Source of the DNA: CAYJLW01 sp964370965
GTDB lineage: Bacteria; Actinomycetota; Acidimicrobiia; UBA2766
Length of the DNA stretch: 64,000 bases
Assembly: GCA_964370965.1 (NCBI GenBank)
Contig: CAYJLW010000004.1
Span: 66,106 to 130,105, forward strand
Direction: 5' to 3'
Shown here: positions 52,392-60,971 of the stretch, piece by piece
Numbering within the stretch: position 1 is the first letter of the stretch
Layout of the letters: each line of letters begins with the position of its first letter
The notes under the pieces: generated by a model
What the model saw: only the letters and a program-made list of their open reading frames with translations
Told to the model about the DNA's origin: nothing
The model's database searches: none
Made by a program: the position numbers and the translations under genes

Positions 52392-52796
52392 TCAGCTTCC
52401 CCGGGTCGTGGTGCGCCGGGGAGCGGCCGGGGCCGGGGCGCCGCCGCCTCCGCCGGACGGCGCCGCGGCCGCCCCGCCGCCCCCCCGCCCGCCCCCGCCA
52501 CCGTCGACAGGGACGTAGACGACGCGACGCCGGGGCACGTAGACGTACTTCACGATCTTGCGGGGCGGGGGCGGGGGTTGGGGTGCGGTCTTCACCTCGA
52601 TCACGAGTGGGGGCGGCGGAGACGGGGGCGGCGGGGTCGTGGTCGTGGTGGGGGCCGCATCCGCCGTGGTCGTTGCGGTCGTCTGCGCCGGGAGGCCGGC
52701 CCCCACTCCGAGGAGGCCGGCGGCCCCGGCGGCGGCCACACCCACGGCCACGGCACGGCCCCCGGTGAGAGAGGGGCGCTTGCCCCCGTCAGTCAT
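52392..52796 (-). CDS. Proline-rich membrane-anchored protein with PPPPPRKIV motif, 134 aa
   Basis: ATG 52796 overlaps the end of the upstream gene by eight bases. A single membrane/signal segment (AVAVGVAAAGAAGLLGVGAGLPA) is followed by a Thr/Pro linker. The motif QPPPPPRKIVKYVYVPRRRVVYVPVD comes next, then a Gly-rich tail ending in Arg/Thr. The PPPPPRKIV motif is shared with the first gene of the operon (54803-55180). No known family. Likely outside the membrane. Confidence 0.6.
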   Translation of the reverse strand: MTDGGKRPSLTGGRAVAVGVAAAGAAGLLGVGAGLPAQTTATTTADAAPTTTTTPPPPSPPPPLVIEVKTAPQPPPPPRKIVKYVYVPRRRVVYVPVDGGGGGRGGGGAAAAPSGGGGGAPAPAAPRRTTTRGS

Positions 52797-53280
52797 CGTG
52801 CTCCCCGTGGTCGTCCTCGTCGTCGTCGCCGTGGTCGTCGCTGTGGCCGTCGTCGCCGTGGTCGTCGTCATCCCGGCTCTCCGAGGAGCCCCCACCGGAG
52901 GATCCCGAGGAGGCCGCGGGGCCGCTCTCGCCGCCGCTGCTGTGCGACGAGGCGCCGGAGGAGGAGCCCCGCGCAGCCGAGCGCACGGGCACACGGACGA
53001 CCTGGTCCACGGGGACCTGGACGACCTCGGTCTGCGTGGGCGGGGGTGCCGGGGCCGGGTCCTGGGCGTAGACGACCTGGACCTCAGGAGTGGCCTGCGG
53101 TGACGGGGTCGCCGACGGGCTCGCCTTCGGGTCGGTCGCCGGTTCGCTCTTCGCAGACAGGGTCGTTGCCCTCCCCTCGCTGGGGCCGATGAGGCCCACG
53201 GAGAAGCCCATCGCCAGGGCGGCCGAGCCGATCGCGAGCGAGACCACCGCGGCGGCGATGATCGCTGTTCCCTTCTTCAT
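52789..53280 (-). CDS. Membrane-anchored protein with VP-repeat motif and Asp/His-rich tail, 163 aa
   Basis: ATG 53280 with AAGGAGGG upstream. An N-terminal segment (GTAIIAAAVVSLAIGSAALAMGF) is followed by a Pro/Thr linker and the motif EVVQVPVDQVVRVPVRS, similar in rhythm to the VPRRRVVYVPV of its neighbour. A Ser/Gly stretch and a 30-residue Asp/His tail (DDDDHGDDGHSDDHGDDDE) suggest metal binding. Family unknown. It overlaps the upstream ferric-reductase-like frame by 197 bases. Confidence 0.65.
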   Translation of the reverse strand: MKKGTAIIAAAVVSLAIGSAALAMGFSVGLIGPSEGRATTLSAKSEPATDPKASPSATPSPQATPEVQVVYAQDPAPAPPPTQTEVVQVPVDQVVRVPVRSAARGSSSGASSHSSGGESGPAASSGSSGGGSSESRDDDDHGDDGHSDDHGDDDEDDHGEHDD

Positions 53281-53884
53281 GGTCGTTCCCTCCTTGGGGG
53301 ACGGAGTTGGTGCGGGCCGCCACAGCGGTCGTGCGGGAGCGGCTTCTCGTCCGGGGCGCCCGCCGGGGGGCGAGGATCCGGACGAGAACCAGGAAGAGCG
53401 TGAGCAGCGTCACGCCCAGAACCGCGAGACGTACCCAGGGGTGACCGGTGTCCGTTCCGGCGGTGAGCAGGTGGAGGGTGGCGACGAGGTAGAGAGGCAG
53501 GCTGGAGAGGTGCACGGCCCGCCAGAGCCGGTTCGAGAGATGGCGCTTCAGCACCGAGGTCGCCTCGACGGCGACGAGGCCGTAGAGCGCCGTGATGCCC
53601 CAGGCGACCGGGCCCGGGTGCCACTTCGAGGCGAGGGGTATGAGCAGTTCGGCGAGGCCGAAGTGCGCGTAGCTGTCGGCGACCAGGGCGAGCATGTGGA
53701 CCAGTGTGAAGACGACCGCGAGCGCCCCCAGGAAGCGATGCAGGTCCGAGAGCCACGCCGGTTTCGGCTTGCTCCCCAGGGTCCTCGTCGACAAGAGGAG
53801 ACCCCACAGCACCGACGCCGCCAGCAGCGCCCACGCCGTGAGGCCACTTGCCCGCGCGACGTACCACCAGAGTTTCGTGCTCAT
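53084..53884 (-). CDS. Ferric-reductase-like transmembrane heme protein
   Basis: ATG 53884 overlaps the ApbE stop (ATGA). The first about 195 residues have six membrane helices with histidine pairs at heme-ligand positions (LHRFLGALAVVFTLVHMLALVADSYAHFG; RAVHLSSLPLYLVATLHLLT), the layout of the YedZ/MsrQ ferric-reductase-like family. It lacks FAD/NAD domains. After LVRILAPRR the frame becomes low-complexity and runs 197 bases into the next gene. A frameshift near the G6 run at 53365-53370 would instead end it at 53277 with an ATGA overlap like the other junctions. Confidence 0.75.
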   Translation of the reverse strand: MSTKLWWYVARASGLTAWALLAASVLWGLLLSTRTLGSKPKPAWLSDLHRFLGALAVVFTLVHMLALVADSYAHFGLAELLIPLASKWHPGPVAWGITALYGLVAVEATSVLKRHLSNRLWRAVHLSSLPLYLVATLHLLTAGTDTGHPWVRLAVLGVTLLTLFLVLVRILAPRRAPRTRSRSRTTAVAARTNSVPQGGNDHEEGNSDHRRRGGLARDRLGRPGDGLLRGPHRPQRGEGNDPVCEERTGDRPEGEPVGDPVTAGHS

Positions 53885-54789
53885 GCGGGACGCGTCTCCA
53901 GGTCGCGTGTGCAGTGGACGCCGCCGGTCGTGTCCACCACGAGCCCCGCCAGGCCCGCGTCGGCGAGGAGTGCGAGAGCGTTGGCGGCACCGGCCACGAA
54001 GGCCGCCTTCGACATCACTTCGGCGTGCCAGGCCGCGCCGGCGACGACCGTCACGGAGGCCACGTCGGAACAGGCCGAGTCGCCCGTGGCGGGGTCGATG
54101 ACGTGGTGGCGGACACCCGTGTCGGTGTTCCACCGGCGCCGGGCCGACGTCGTCGTCGCCACCGCCCCTTCCGTGAGGACGATCGTCGCCACCACGGCGC
54201 GCGGTTCGCGGCCGTGGGGGCTCTCGACGTCGACGAGCCAACCAGCGCCGTCGGGGTCGGCGCCGAAAGCGCGCAGGTCCCCACCGATGTTCACGAGGGC
54301 GCCGGCGGCCCCCCCGGCGACGAGGTCCGTGGCGACGAGGTCGGCAGCGTGGCCCTTGCCGATGCCCCCTGGGTCGAAGCCCACGCCCGCGGGCAGCGTG
54401 ACTGCGCGCACGGCGGGGTCGAGGCGGATCCCGCCGGCACCTGGGACTTGGGGGGCCGCGACGGCGTGGTGCAGAGGGCCGAGGTCCTCGAATGTGCGGT
54501 CATAGCCTGCGGCCACGACGGCGTCGAGGACGGTGGGGTCGAAACGTCCCTCCGTGAGGCGCCAGCCGTCCACCGCGAGGGCGACGAGCGCGAACGTCTC
54601 GGGGGAGACCCGCACCGGGACGTCGTGGTGGTCGTTCAGCCGCGACACCTCGCTGTCCGGGAGGAAGCGACTCCAGCGGGTCTCGAGGCTCTCGACGCGT
54701 CGCCGCGCGCCGGCAGGGGCGTCGTCGCCGGAGCCCACGACGACGACGTGGACGTCGGTGCCCATCGCCCGGAAGCGCGTCTCGGTCAC
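53881..54789 (-). CDS. apbE: FAD:protein FMN transferase (ApbE)
   Basis: GTG 54789 with GGGAG upstream gives 302 residues. The enzyme links FMN to Thr/Ser of target proteins outside the membrane. Family motifs are FRAMGTDVHVVV, ETRWSRFLPDSEVSRLN, GFDPGGIGKGHAADLVA, LVNIGGDLRAFG, the HHVIDPATG metal/substrate loop and a late TKAAFV-like SKAAFVAG. No FMN-binding domain protein with the usual target motif was recognised in this operon, so its target may be one of the neighbours or lie elsewhere. No clear signal peptide is seen at this start. Confidence 0.9.
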   Translation of the reverse strand: MTETRFRAMGTDVHVVVVGSGDDAPAGARRRVESLETRWSRFLPDSEVSRLNDHHDVPVRVSPETFALVALAVDGWRLTEGRFDPTVLDAVVAAGYDRTFEDLGPLHHAVAAPQVPGAGGIRLDPAVRAVTLPAGVGFDPGGIGKGHAADLVATDLVAGGAAGALVNIGGDLRAFGADPDGAGWLVDVESPHGREPRAVVATIVLTEGAVATTTSARRRWNTDTGVRHHVIDPATGDSACSDVASVTVVAGAAWHAEVMSKAAFVAGAANALALLADAGLAGLVVDTTGGVHCTRDLETRPA

Positions 54790-54802
54790 CGGGGCTCCCA
54801 CG

Positions 54803-55180
54803 TCAACTTCCCCGTGAACGCGAGCGGGCCCGGGCCCGGCGCACCGGTGCCCGCCGGACGGAGCCACCACCCGGTGCGGAGGCGGCGGCTGCGGGCACCG
54901 GCGCCGGGTCGGGCGCGGGGCGATGGATGACGATGACGATCTTGCGGGGCGGGGGAGGGGGCTGCGACCAGGCCACGGGGGCCGCCGCGGTCCCGGTGGC
55001 GCCCGCCGTGCCCGGGGAGGGGTCGCCCGCCATGGCGGCCACGACCCCCATGGTCCCGGCGGCGCTCAAGCCGGCGGCGACGATGCGCCCGCCGAGCGCC
55101 GGGCGGGGCCGCCGGGGACGTCCGGCAGCGGCGGCTCCGGGGCCGGCCTTCGTGGTGCGGTCTCGAGGTGCCTCTGACAT
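54803..55180 (-). CDS. Proline-rich membrane-anchored protein with PPPPPRKIV motif, 125 aa
   Basis: ATG 55180 starts the operon. A basic N-terminus leads to one membrane segment (GGRIVAAGLSAAGTMGVVAAMAG). A Gly/Ala/Pro linker, the motif SQPPPPPRKIVIVIHRPAPDP and an Ala/Gly/Arg-rich end follow. The shared PPPPPRKIV block with the last gene of the operon points to a common partner or duplication. Family unknown. Confidence 0.6.
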   Translation of the reverse strand: MSEAPRDRTTKAGPGAAAAGRPRRPRPALGGRIVAAGLSAAGTMGVVAAMAGDPSPGTAGATGTAAAPVAWSQPPPPPRKIVIVIHRPAPDPAPVPAAAASAPGGGSVRRAPVRRARARSRSRGS

Positions 55181-55317
55181 GTCGCGTCGGTCTCCGTGGT
55201 GTGCCTGTGCAGCCCACGGTAGGGAGGGCGGGGCAAGCGCCACTCCAGGCGACTTCCAAGACTCGGCAAAGAAGGCCGGGCGACGGCGGAACGCCCGGAT
55301 CGCCACCGGACAGGCCG

Positions 55318-55323
55318 TATCCT
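55318..55323 (+). promoter_or_regulatory. -10 box TATCCT of pepN
   Basis: TATCCT is six bases before the ATG at 55330, with no Shine-Dalgarno, so a leaderless transcript is likely. The -35 region is weak. Confidence 0.45.
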
Positions 55324-55329
55324 GTCGGG

Positions 55330-57945
55330 ATGCCAGAGGAGGAGCAGAGCCCCTACCGTCTGCCCCGTGCCGTCGTGCCGGGGCGCTACGACGTCACCCT
55401 CACCCCTGACCTCGCCGCCGCCACCTTCACGGGCGACGTCAAGATCGCGCTCGACGTTCGGGAGGCCACGGACACGGTCGTCCTGAACGCCGCTGAGCTC
55501 GACGTCACAGCCGCGTGGGTCGCGGACGGCGCAGGCACGAGCCGCGAAGCGAAGGTCGCCTACGACATGGAGACCGAGAGGGTCACTCTGACCCTGGAGG
55601 GGGCTGTGGCGTCCGGGGCCGCCACCCTGCACGCCGAGTTCCGCGGAGTCCTCAACGACAAGCTGCGGGGCTTCTACCGTTCCACCTTTACCGGCGGCGA
55701 CGGCGTCGAGCACGTCGTCGCCGCCACCCAGATGGAGGCGACGGACGCCCGCCGGGTCTTCCCCTGTTTCGACGAGCCCGACCTGAAGGCGGTCTTCGGA
55801 GTGACCCTTGTGGTTCCCGAGGGCCTCGCGGCGGTGTCGAACGCCGCCGTCGTCTCCGAGGAGTCCACCGGCGACGGCCGCCGCCGTGTGCGCTTCGCCG
55901 ACACGATCCCGATGTCCACGTATCTCCTCGCCTTCGTGGTCGGCCCCCTGGAGGCCACGGCGGCTGTGGACGTCGACGGCGTCCCCGTCCGCGTTCTGCA
56001 CCCTCCGGGCAAGGACCACCTCTGCGTGTACGCCCTGGAGGTGGCGGCTTTCGCCCTGCGCTGGTTCGGCGCCTACTACGCCATCCCGTACCCGGGCGAC
56101 AAGCTCGACCTCGTGGCCCTGCCGGACTTCGCGGCCGGCGCGATGGAGAACCTGGGCTGCGTCACCTTCCGGGAGGCACTGCTTCTCCTCGACCCGGCCA
56201 CGGCGACCCAGCATGAGCAAGCCGTGGTGGCAGAGATCGTCGCCCACGAGCTCGCCCACATGTGGTTCGGCGACCTCGTCACGATGAAGTGGTGGAACGG
56301 CATCTGGTTGAACGAGGCGTTCGCCACCTTCATGGAGGTCGCCGCCGTCGACGCGTTCCGTCCCGCCTGGGACCGCTGGACGCACTTCGGCCTGGAACGC
56401 TCCGCCGCCTTCGACGTCGACGCTCTCGACAGCACACGGCCGATCGAGTATCCGGTGGTGTCCCCGGACGACGCGGACGGCATGTTCGACGTTCTCACGT
56501 ACCAGAAGGGCGCTTCCGTGCTGCGCATGCTGGAGCAGTTCCTGGGCGAGGACGGCTTCCGGGAAGGGATAAGGGCCTACCTGGATGCGCACAGGTTCGG
56601 GAACACGGAGACCGGTGACCTGTGGGACGCGATCGAGGGTGTCACCGGGGAGCCCGCCCGGCGGATCATGGACTCGTGGATCTTCCAGGGTGGGTTCCCG
56701 CTGGTGTCCGTGGAGCGCCACGGGGGTGCCCTCCGACTCACCCAGCGACGGTTTCGCTACCAGGATGGCGGGGGGCAGGGCCTGAGCGGCCCTCTGAGCG
56801 GGGGGCAGGGCCTGAGCGGCCCTCTGAGCGGGGAACACAGCCCGGCGTCGTGGCCGGTGCCGCTCATCCTGCGTGACGGGGGCGGCGCCGAGCACCGGGT
56901 GCTCCTCGAGGAGGAGACCGATGAGGTCGTCGTCGACGCCCCGGGGCCCGTCGTCGCGAACGCTGGTGGCCACGGCTTCTACCGCGTGGCCTACGGCCCC
57001 GACCTCCTCGAGGAGCTCACGCACGTCTTGGGCGAACTCGCCCCCGTGGAGCGCTACGGGCTTCTCGACGACACCTGGGCCGCGGTCCTCGCCGGGGCGA
57101 CGCCGGCGCCGGAGTTCCTCGGCCTCGTACGACGCTGCAGCACGGAGACATACGCCGGGATCTGGCGACTTCTCGCGGGCTGCCTGGGCGCCCTCGACCG
57201 CATCGTCGAGGGCGACGCCCGCGAGGCGTTGGCGGGGATCGTGCGCGACACCGCGGGGGCCGCTTTCGGGAGGCTCGGGTGGGAGCCCGGCGGGGGCGAG
57301 GGCGACCTGGTCAGGGAGGCCCGCGGCGTGCTCGTGGGGCTCCTGGGCGACGTCGGTGCCGACACCGAGGTCCGGGAGCGGGCCCGCGGGCTCCACGACC
57401 TCTACCTGGCCGACGCGGCGGCGGTGGAGCCGAACGTGGCCGCGGCCGTCGTGGGCGTGGTGGCGCTCACCGGTGACGTCGGCGACTACGAGGTCTTCCT
57501 GGGACGGTTCCACGGCGCTTCCACGCCCCAGGAGGAGCTCCGTTACCTCTACGCCCTTCCCGTCTTCCCCGGCCGCGACCTGTTCGAGCGCACGCTGGCG
57601 ATGACCCTGACCGACGACGTCCGCACCCAGAACGCGCCCTTCGTCCTCGGCCGGGCCATGGGGAACCGCCAACAGGGACTCCGGGCGTGGGAGTTCGTCC
57701 GCGACCACTGGGCGGAGGTCAACGAGCGCTTCCCGCCCAACACGATCAGCCGCATGCTCGCCGGGATCCGCGCACTGTCCCGTCCCGAAGTGGCCGCGGA
57801 CATCGGGGCGTTCTTCGCCGTACACGAGGTCCCGCAGGCAGGCAAGATGCTCGACCAGCACCTCGAGAAGCTTCGCGTCAACGTTGCTCTGCGTGAACGC
57901 GAGGCCTCCCGCCTGGCGGCTGCTCTCACCGCCCCCACCCTGTAG
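55330..57945 (+). CDS. pepN: Aminopeptidase N (M1 metallopeptidase)
   Basis: This 871-residue enzyme removes N-terminal residues from peptides in the cytosol. It has the beta-saddle N-domain, the GAMENLG substrate motif, the zinc site HELAH (about residues 306-310) with the downstream NEAF Glu, and the large helical C-domain (ERAP1-like). Family length is normal. An exact 30-base tandem duplication (56771-56830) adds GGQGLSGPLS twice in a loop before the C-domain. It is followed by the ABC1 kinase gene after 71 bases. Confidence 0.95.
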   Translation: MPEEEQSPYRLPRAVVPGRYDVTLTPDLAAATFTGDVKIALDVREATDTVVLNAAELDVTAAWVADGAGTSREAKVAYDMETERVTLTLEGAVASGAATLHAEFRGVLNDKLRGFYRSTFTGGDGVEHVVAATQMEATDARRVFPCFDEPDLKAVFGVTLVVPEGLAAVSNAAVVSEESTGDGRRRVRFADTIPMSTYLLAFVVGPLEATAAVDVDGVPVRVLHPPGKDHLCVYALEVAAFALRWFGAYYAIPYPGDKLDLVALPDFAAGAMENLGCVTFREALLLLDPATATQHEQAVVAEIVAHELAHMWFGDLVTMKWWNGIWLNEAFATFMEVAAVDAFRPAWDRWTHFGLERSAAFDVDALDSTRPIEYPVVSPDDADGMFDVLTYQKGASVLRMLEQFLGEDGFREGIRAYLDAHRFGNTETGDLWDAIEGVTGEPARRIMDSWIFQGGFPLVSVERHGGALRLTQRRFRYQDGGGQGLSGPLSGGQGLSGPLSGEHSPASWPVPLILRDGGGAEHRVLLEEETDEVVVDAPGPVVANAGGHGFYRVAYGPDLLEELTHVLGELAPVERYGLLDDTWAAVLAGATPAPEFLGLVRRCSTETYAGIWRLLAGCLGALDRIVEGDAREALAGIVRDTAGAAFGRLGWEPGGGEGDLVREARGVLVGLLGDVGADTEVRERARGLHDLYLADAAAVEPNVAAAVVGVVALTGDVGDYEVFLGRFHGASTPQEELRYLYALPVFPGRDLFERTLAMTLTDDVRTQNAPFVLGRAMGNRQQGLRAWEFVRDHWAEVNERFPPNTISRMLAGIRALSRPEVAADIGAFFAVHEVPQAGKMLDQHLEKLRVNVALREREASRLAAALTAPTL

Positions 57946-58016
57946 GGGTTCCGGCTTCCCCGCCGTCGCGCTGTAGCCTCTCCCGATCCTCTGACCGCCG
58001 CTGCTGGGGGGACTCC

Positions 58017-59402
58017 GTGGGCAAGAGCGACGCGCCGCTCCCCAAGGGACGCCTCGGGCGCGCCCGGCGCGCAGGGTTCCTCGGCCTCGGCTCCGGCACC
58101 CGCCTCGCGATGACGAACGCCCGCACTCTGGGCCGCTCGGCTGATCGCAAGGACGAGGTCTGGCGCGAGTTCCACCGCCGCACCGCCGAGCAGATGCGTC
58201 TCGTACTTGGCGAGATGAAGGGCGCCTCGATGAAGCTGGGACAGATCATGTCCTTCGTGGACTCGGGGATGATCCCGCCGGAGTACGCCGAGCTGTACCA
58301 CGACGTCCTCGCCGATCTGCGGGACTCCGCCCCCCCAATGCCCTTCGAGACCGTCGCCGCCGTGGTGGAGGACGACACGGGCCGGCGCCTCACCGAGACC
58401 TTCGCCGCCTTCGACGAGGAGCCCTCGGCGGCGGCGTCGATCGGCCAGGTGCACTCTGCCCGCCTCCACGACGGTCGCCGTGTCGTCGTGAAGGTGCAGT
58501 ACCCCGGTGTGGACGTCGCCATGGCGGCAGACGTCAAGAATGCCGCCGGCTTCGTCTGGCTCGCACCCCTCGTGGCCCCGGGCCTCGACGCCGGTCCCCT
58601 GTTCGAGGAGATGAAGTCGTCCCTGCTCGCCGAGCTCGACTACGAGGCCGAGGGCCGCCATCAGCGCCGCTTCGCCGCGGCCTACCGCGATCACCCGTTC
58701 GTGGTCGTGCCCGAGCCGGTGAGCGAGCTCTGCGGGCGCCGTGTGCTCGTCGCCGAGGAGGTCCGGGGGGCGTCGTTCGACGAGATGCTGGAGCGCCCGG
58801 AGCGGGAACGCGACAGGGCGGGGGAGATCATCTTCCGCTTCGCCTACGGCACCCTGTACCGCTTCGGGTTCTTCAACGCCGACACCCACCCGGGGAACTA
58901 CGCCTTCCTGGACGACGGGCGCGTGGCCTTCTACGACTTCGGCGCCGTCAAGGTCGTGCAGCCGGGGATCTGGGTGCAGTGGCTGCGCCTGGTGCGCGGC
59001 TTCCTGCGTGGGGACGCCGAAGGGCTCTTCGCCGACTGCGTGGAGACCGGCTTCGTGCGCCGCCCCGACAAGGTCGCCCCCGAACGCCTCCTCGAGTGGC
59101 TCCGCTGGGGTCCCGGGGGCCTCATCGCCGAGGACGCCGCGGTCACGGTCGACAGCGAGCGCGTGGGCGAGATCATCCGCACGGCGAGCGACCCCCGCGA
59201 GGACTGGTACGCCCTCACCCGCTGGCTGAACATGGAGCGCGACGCCGTTCTCATCGGCCGCATGCAGGTGGGCGTGCTCGCCGTCCTCGCGAAGTTGCGG
59301 GCCACGGCGAACTGGCACCGCATCGCCCGGGAGTGGGTCTTCGAGGCGCCTCCGGCGACCCCCCTGGGCGCCGCCGACGCCGCCTACTTCGCCGAGGAGT
59401 GA
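58017..59402 (+). CDS. ABC1/AarF/UbiB-family atypical kinase
   Basis: GTG 58017 with GGGGGG upstream gives 461 residues. Family hallmarks are MKLGQIMSF (the KxGQ motif, about residues 72-79), the Ala-rich loop AAASIGQVHSA, VVVKVQYPGV with the ATP-binding Lys, the catalytic DTHPGNY and the metal-binding YDFGAV. These kinases act in quinone or lipid homeostasis in other organisms; in actinobacteria the role is not defined. Confidence 0.9.
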   Translation: MGKSDAPLPKGRLGRARRAGFLGLGSGTRLAMTNARTLGRSADRKDEVWREFHRRTAEQMRLVLGEMKGASMKLGQIMSFVDSGMIPPEYAELYHDVLADLRDSAPPMPFETVAAVVEDDTGRRLTETFAAFDEEPSAAASIGQVHSARLHDGRRVVVKVQYPGVDVAMAADVKNAAGFVWLAPLVAPGLDAGPLFEEMKSSLLAELDYEAEGRHQRRFAAAYRDHPFVVVPEPVSELCGRRVLVAEEVRGASFDEMLERPERERDRAGEIIFRFAYGTLYRFGFFNADTHPGNYAFLDDGRVAFYDFGAVKVVQPGIWVQWLRLVRGFLRGDAEGLFADCVETGFVRRPDKVAPERLLEWLRWGPGGLIAEDAAVTVDSERVGEIIRTASDPREDWYALTRWLNMERDAVLIGRMQVGVLAVLAKLRATANWHRIAREWVFEAPPATPLGAADAAYFAEE

Positions 59403-59460
59403 GCCCCGGTAGACGTATGCGGCGGTGTCCCGGCACCTCCACGCCGTCCCCAGAACCCAA

Positions 59461-59507
59461 CTGGGCGCGCCGCGCGTCGCATCTGACAGTGAGAATGGCG
59501 CGCCCAG
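59461..59507. terminator. Inverted repeat between convergent genes
   Basis: CTGGGCGCGCC (59461-59471) and GGCGCGCCCAG (59497-59507) are exact 11-base arms with a 25-base loop between the kinase gene and the PLP decarboxylase gene. A shared terminator is plausible. Confidence 0.5.
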
Positions 59508-59531
59508 AAGCGGGCGCTCCGACCTCCGCGG

Positions 59532-60971
59532 TCACGCGTACAGGTCGTTGAGGAACTCGACGAGGAGGCGTTCCTTGAGGGGGGCGGGGAGGGCGTTGAG
59601 GATCTCGTTGATGCCCGCCATGCGTTCCGGGAGGCGGACGCCGTCTATGCCCGCCATGCCGAGCATGTTGCCGTAGGCCTCGTCGTCGAAGGCGGAGACG
59701 TCGAGGTCGGCGAGGGCGTGGAGCATGCCGGCGTCGGCGGTGCTCGCGGCCGTGAGGGCCCGGGCGGATTCCACGGCGTCTGCGAGGTCGGCGAGGAAGT
59801 CCTCCACCCACTTCTCCGACGCGGGGTTGACTGAGAGGTGGACGTTCTCCTTGGAGCCGTCGTAGGCGAGTTGGGGCTGCACGTACCAGCCCCGCTCCTT
59901 CATCTCGTCGATGACGTGGAAGACGCCCACCTCGTCGGACGTGAACGCCACGAGGTTCATCTCCGGCGTGCCCAGGATGCGCAGGGCGGGGATCTCCCGG
60001 ATGCCGGCCACGACCCGGTCGGTGGACTCGGCCATGCGCCGGGCGAGGTCGAGGTAGCCGTCCTCGCCCACGAAGTTCAGCACCGCCCAAGCCGCTGCCA
60101 GCGGACCGCCGGTCTTCGTGGACTGCACGGTGGGGTTGATCACCGTGTAGCCCGTCCAGGAGGCGCAGGCGTACATCTGGTGGCGGCGGTACTCCTTGGA
60201 GCGGTACAGCACGACCGACGCACCCTTGGCGGCGAAGGCGTACTTGTGGAAGTCCATCGACATGGAGCGCACGCCGGGGACGCCGAAGTCGTACGGGGGG
60301 ACGTCCCGTCCGAGACGGCGGAAGTAGTTCAGGAGGAACCCGCCCATGCAGCCGTCGACGTGCAGCCAGAGGTCGCGGTCGAGGGCGAGGCGGCCCAGGT
60401 CCGTGATCGGGTCCACGACGCCGTGGGCGTAGGACACCGCTGAACCCACCATGAGGATCGTGTCCGGCGTGATCGCCGCCGCCGTCGCCGCGGGGTCGGC
60501 CTTGAACGTGACCGGGTCGACGTCGGTGACGACGGGCTTCACCCCCAGGTAGTGGCCCGCCTTGTGGAAGGCGGCGTGGGCGGTGACGGGCAGGACCATC
60601 TCGGGGGCGGTGATCTCGGGGTGGTGCTCGCGGGCGTGCTCGCGGGCGGCCTTCACCGCGAGCATGATGCTCTCGGTGCCGCCGCTCGTGAAGTTCCCCA
60701 CGACGTCGCCGTCGCCGTTGAGGTGTGCCGCCGCCATCGCCGCCAGGTCGGTCTCGATGTGCATCATGCTGGGGAAGACCGTGGGGTCGAGGGCGTTCTC
60801 GGAGAGGAACATCATGTAGGCGGCCTTGATGACCTCCTCGGTCTCCGGGCCGGGGTCGTAGACGTAGGCCCAGGTGCGCCCGGTGCGCCAGTCGGTGTCT
60901 TCGGCCTTGAAGGCGGCGAGGGCGTCGAAGACCTCGTCCCGTGAGAGGCCCCTCTCAGGGATGCGCCTCAC
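59532..60971 (-). CDS. PLP-dependent group II decarboxylase / S1P-lyase-like enzyme
   Basis: GTG 60971 overlaps the amidase stop (GTGA) and gives 479 residues. The fold-type I core has NFTSGGTESIMLAVKAAREHA (PLP phosphate), a VTAHAAFHKAGHYLG stacking His, HVDGCMGGF (Asp to the PLP ring) and the Schiff-base Lys in MDFHKYAFAAKG near residue 242. The mix of motifs is closer to sphingosine-phosphate-lyase/glutamate-decarboxylase relatives than to classical GadB. Its substrate may be the product of the coupled amidase, which is inference. Confidence 0.85.
   Translation of the reverse strand: MRRIPERGLSRDEVFDALAAFKAEDTDWRTGRTWAYVYDPGPETEEVIKAAYMMFLSENALDPTVFPSMMHIETDLAAMAAAHLNGDGDVVGNFTSGGTESIMLAVKAAREHAREHHPEITAPEMVLPVTAHAAFHKAGHYLGVKPVVTDVDPVTFKADPAATAAAITPDTILMVGSAVSYAHGVVDPITDLGRLALDRDLWLHVDGCMGGFLLNYFRRLGRDVPPYDFGVPGVRSMSMDFHKYAFAAKGASVVLYRSKEYRRHQMYACASWTGYTVINPTVQSTKTGGPLAAAWAVLNFVGEDGYLDLARRMAESTDRVVAGIREIPALRILGTPEMNLVAFTSDEVGVFHVIDEMKERGWYVQPQLAYDGSKENVHLSVNPASEKWVEDFLADLADAVESARALTAASTADAGMLHALADLDVSAFDDEAYGNMLGMAGIDGVRLPERMAGINEILNALPAPLKERLLVEFLNDLYA

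Noticed and set aside
54014..54025. CATCACTTCGGC as another palindromic repeat copy
   Set aside because: Only a short chance match inside apbE; no second arm.
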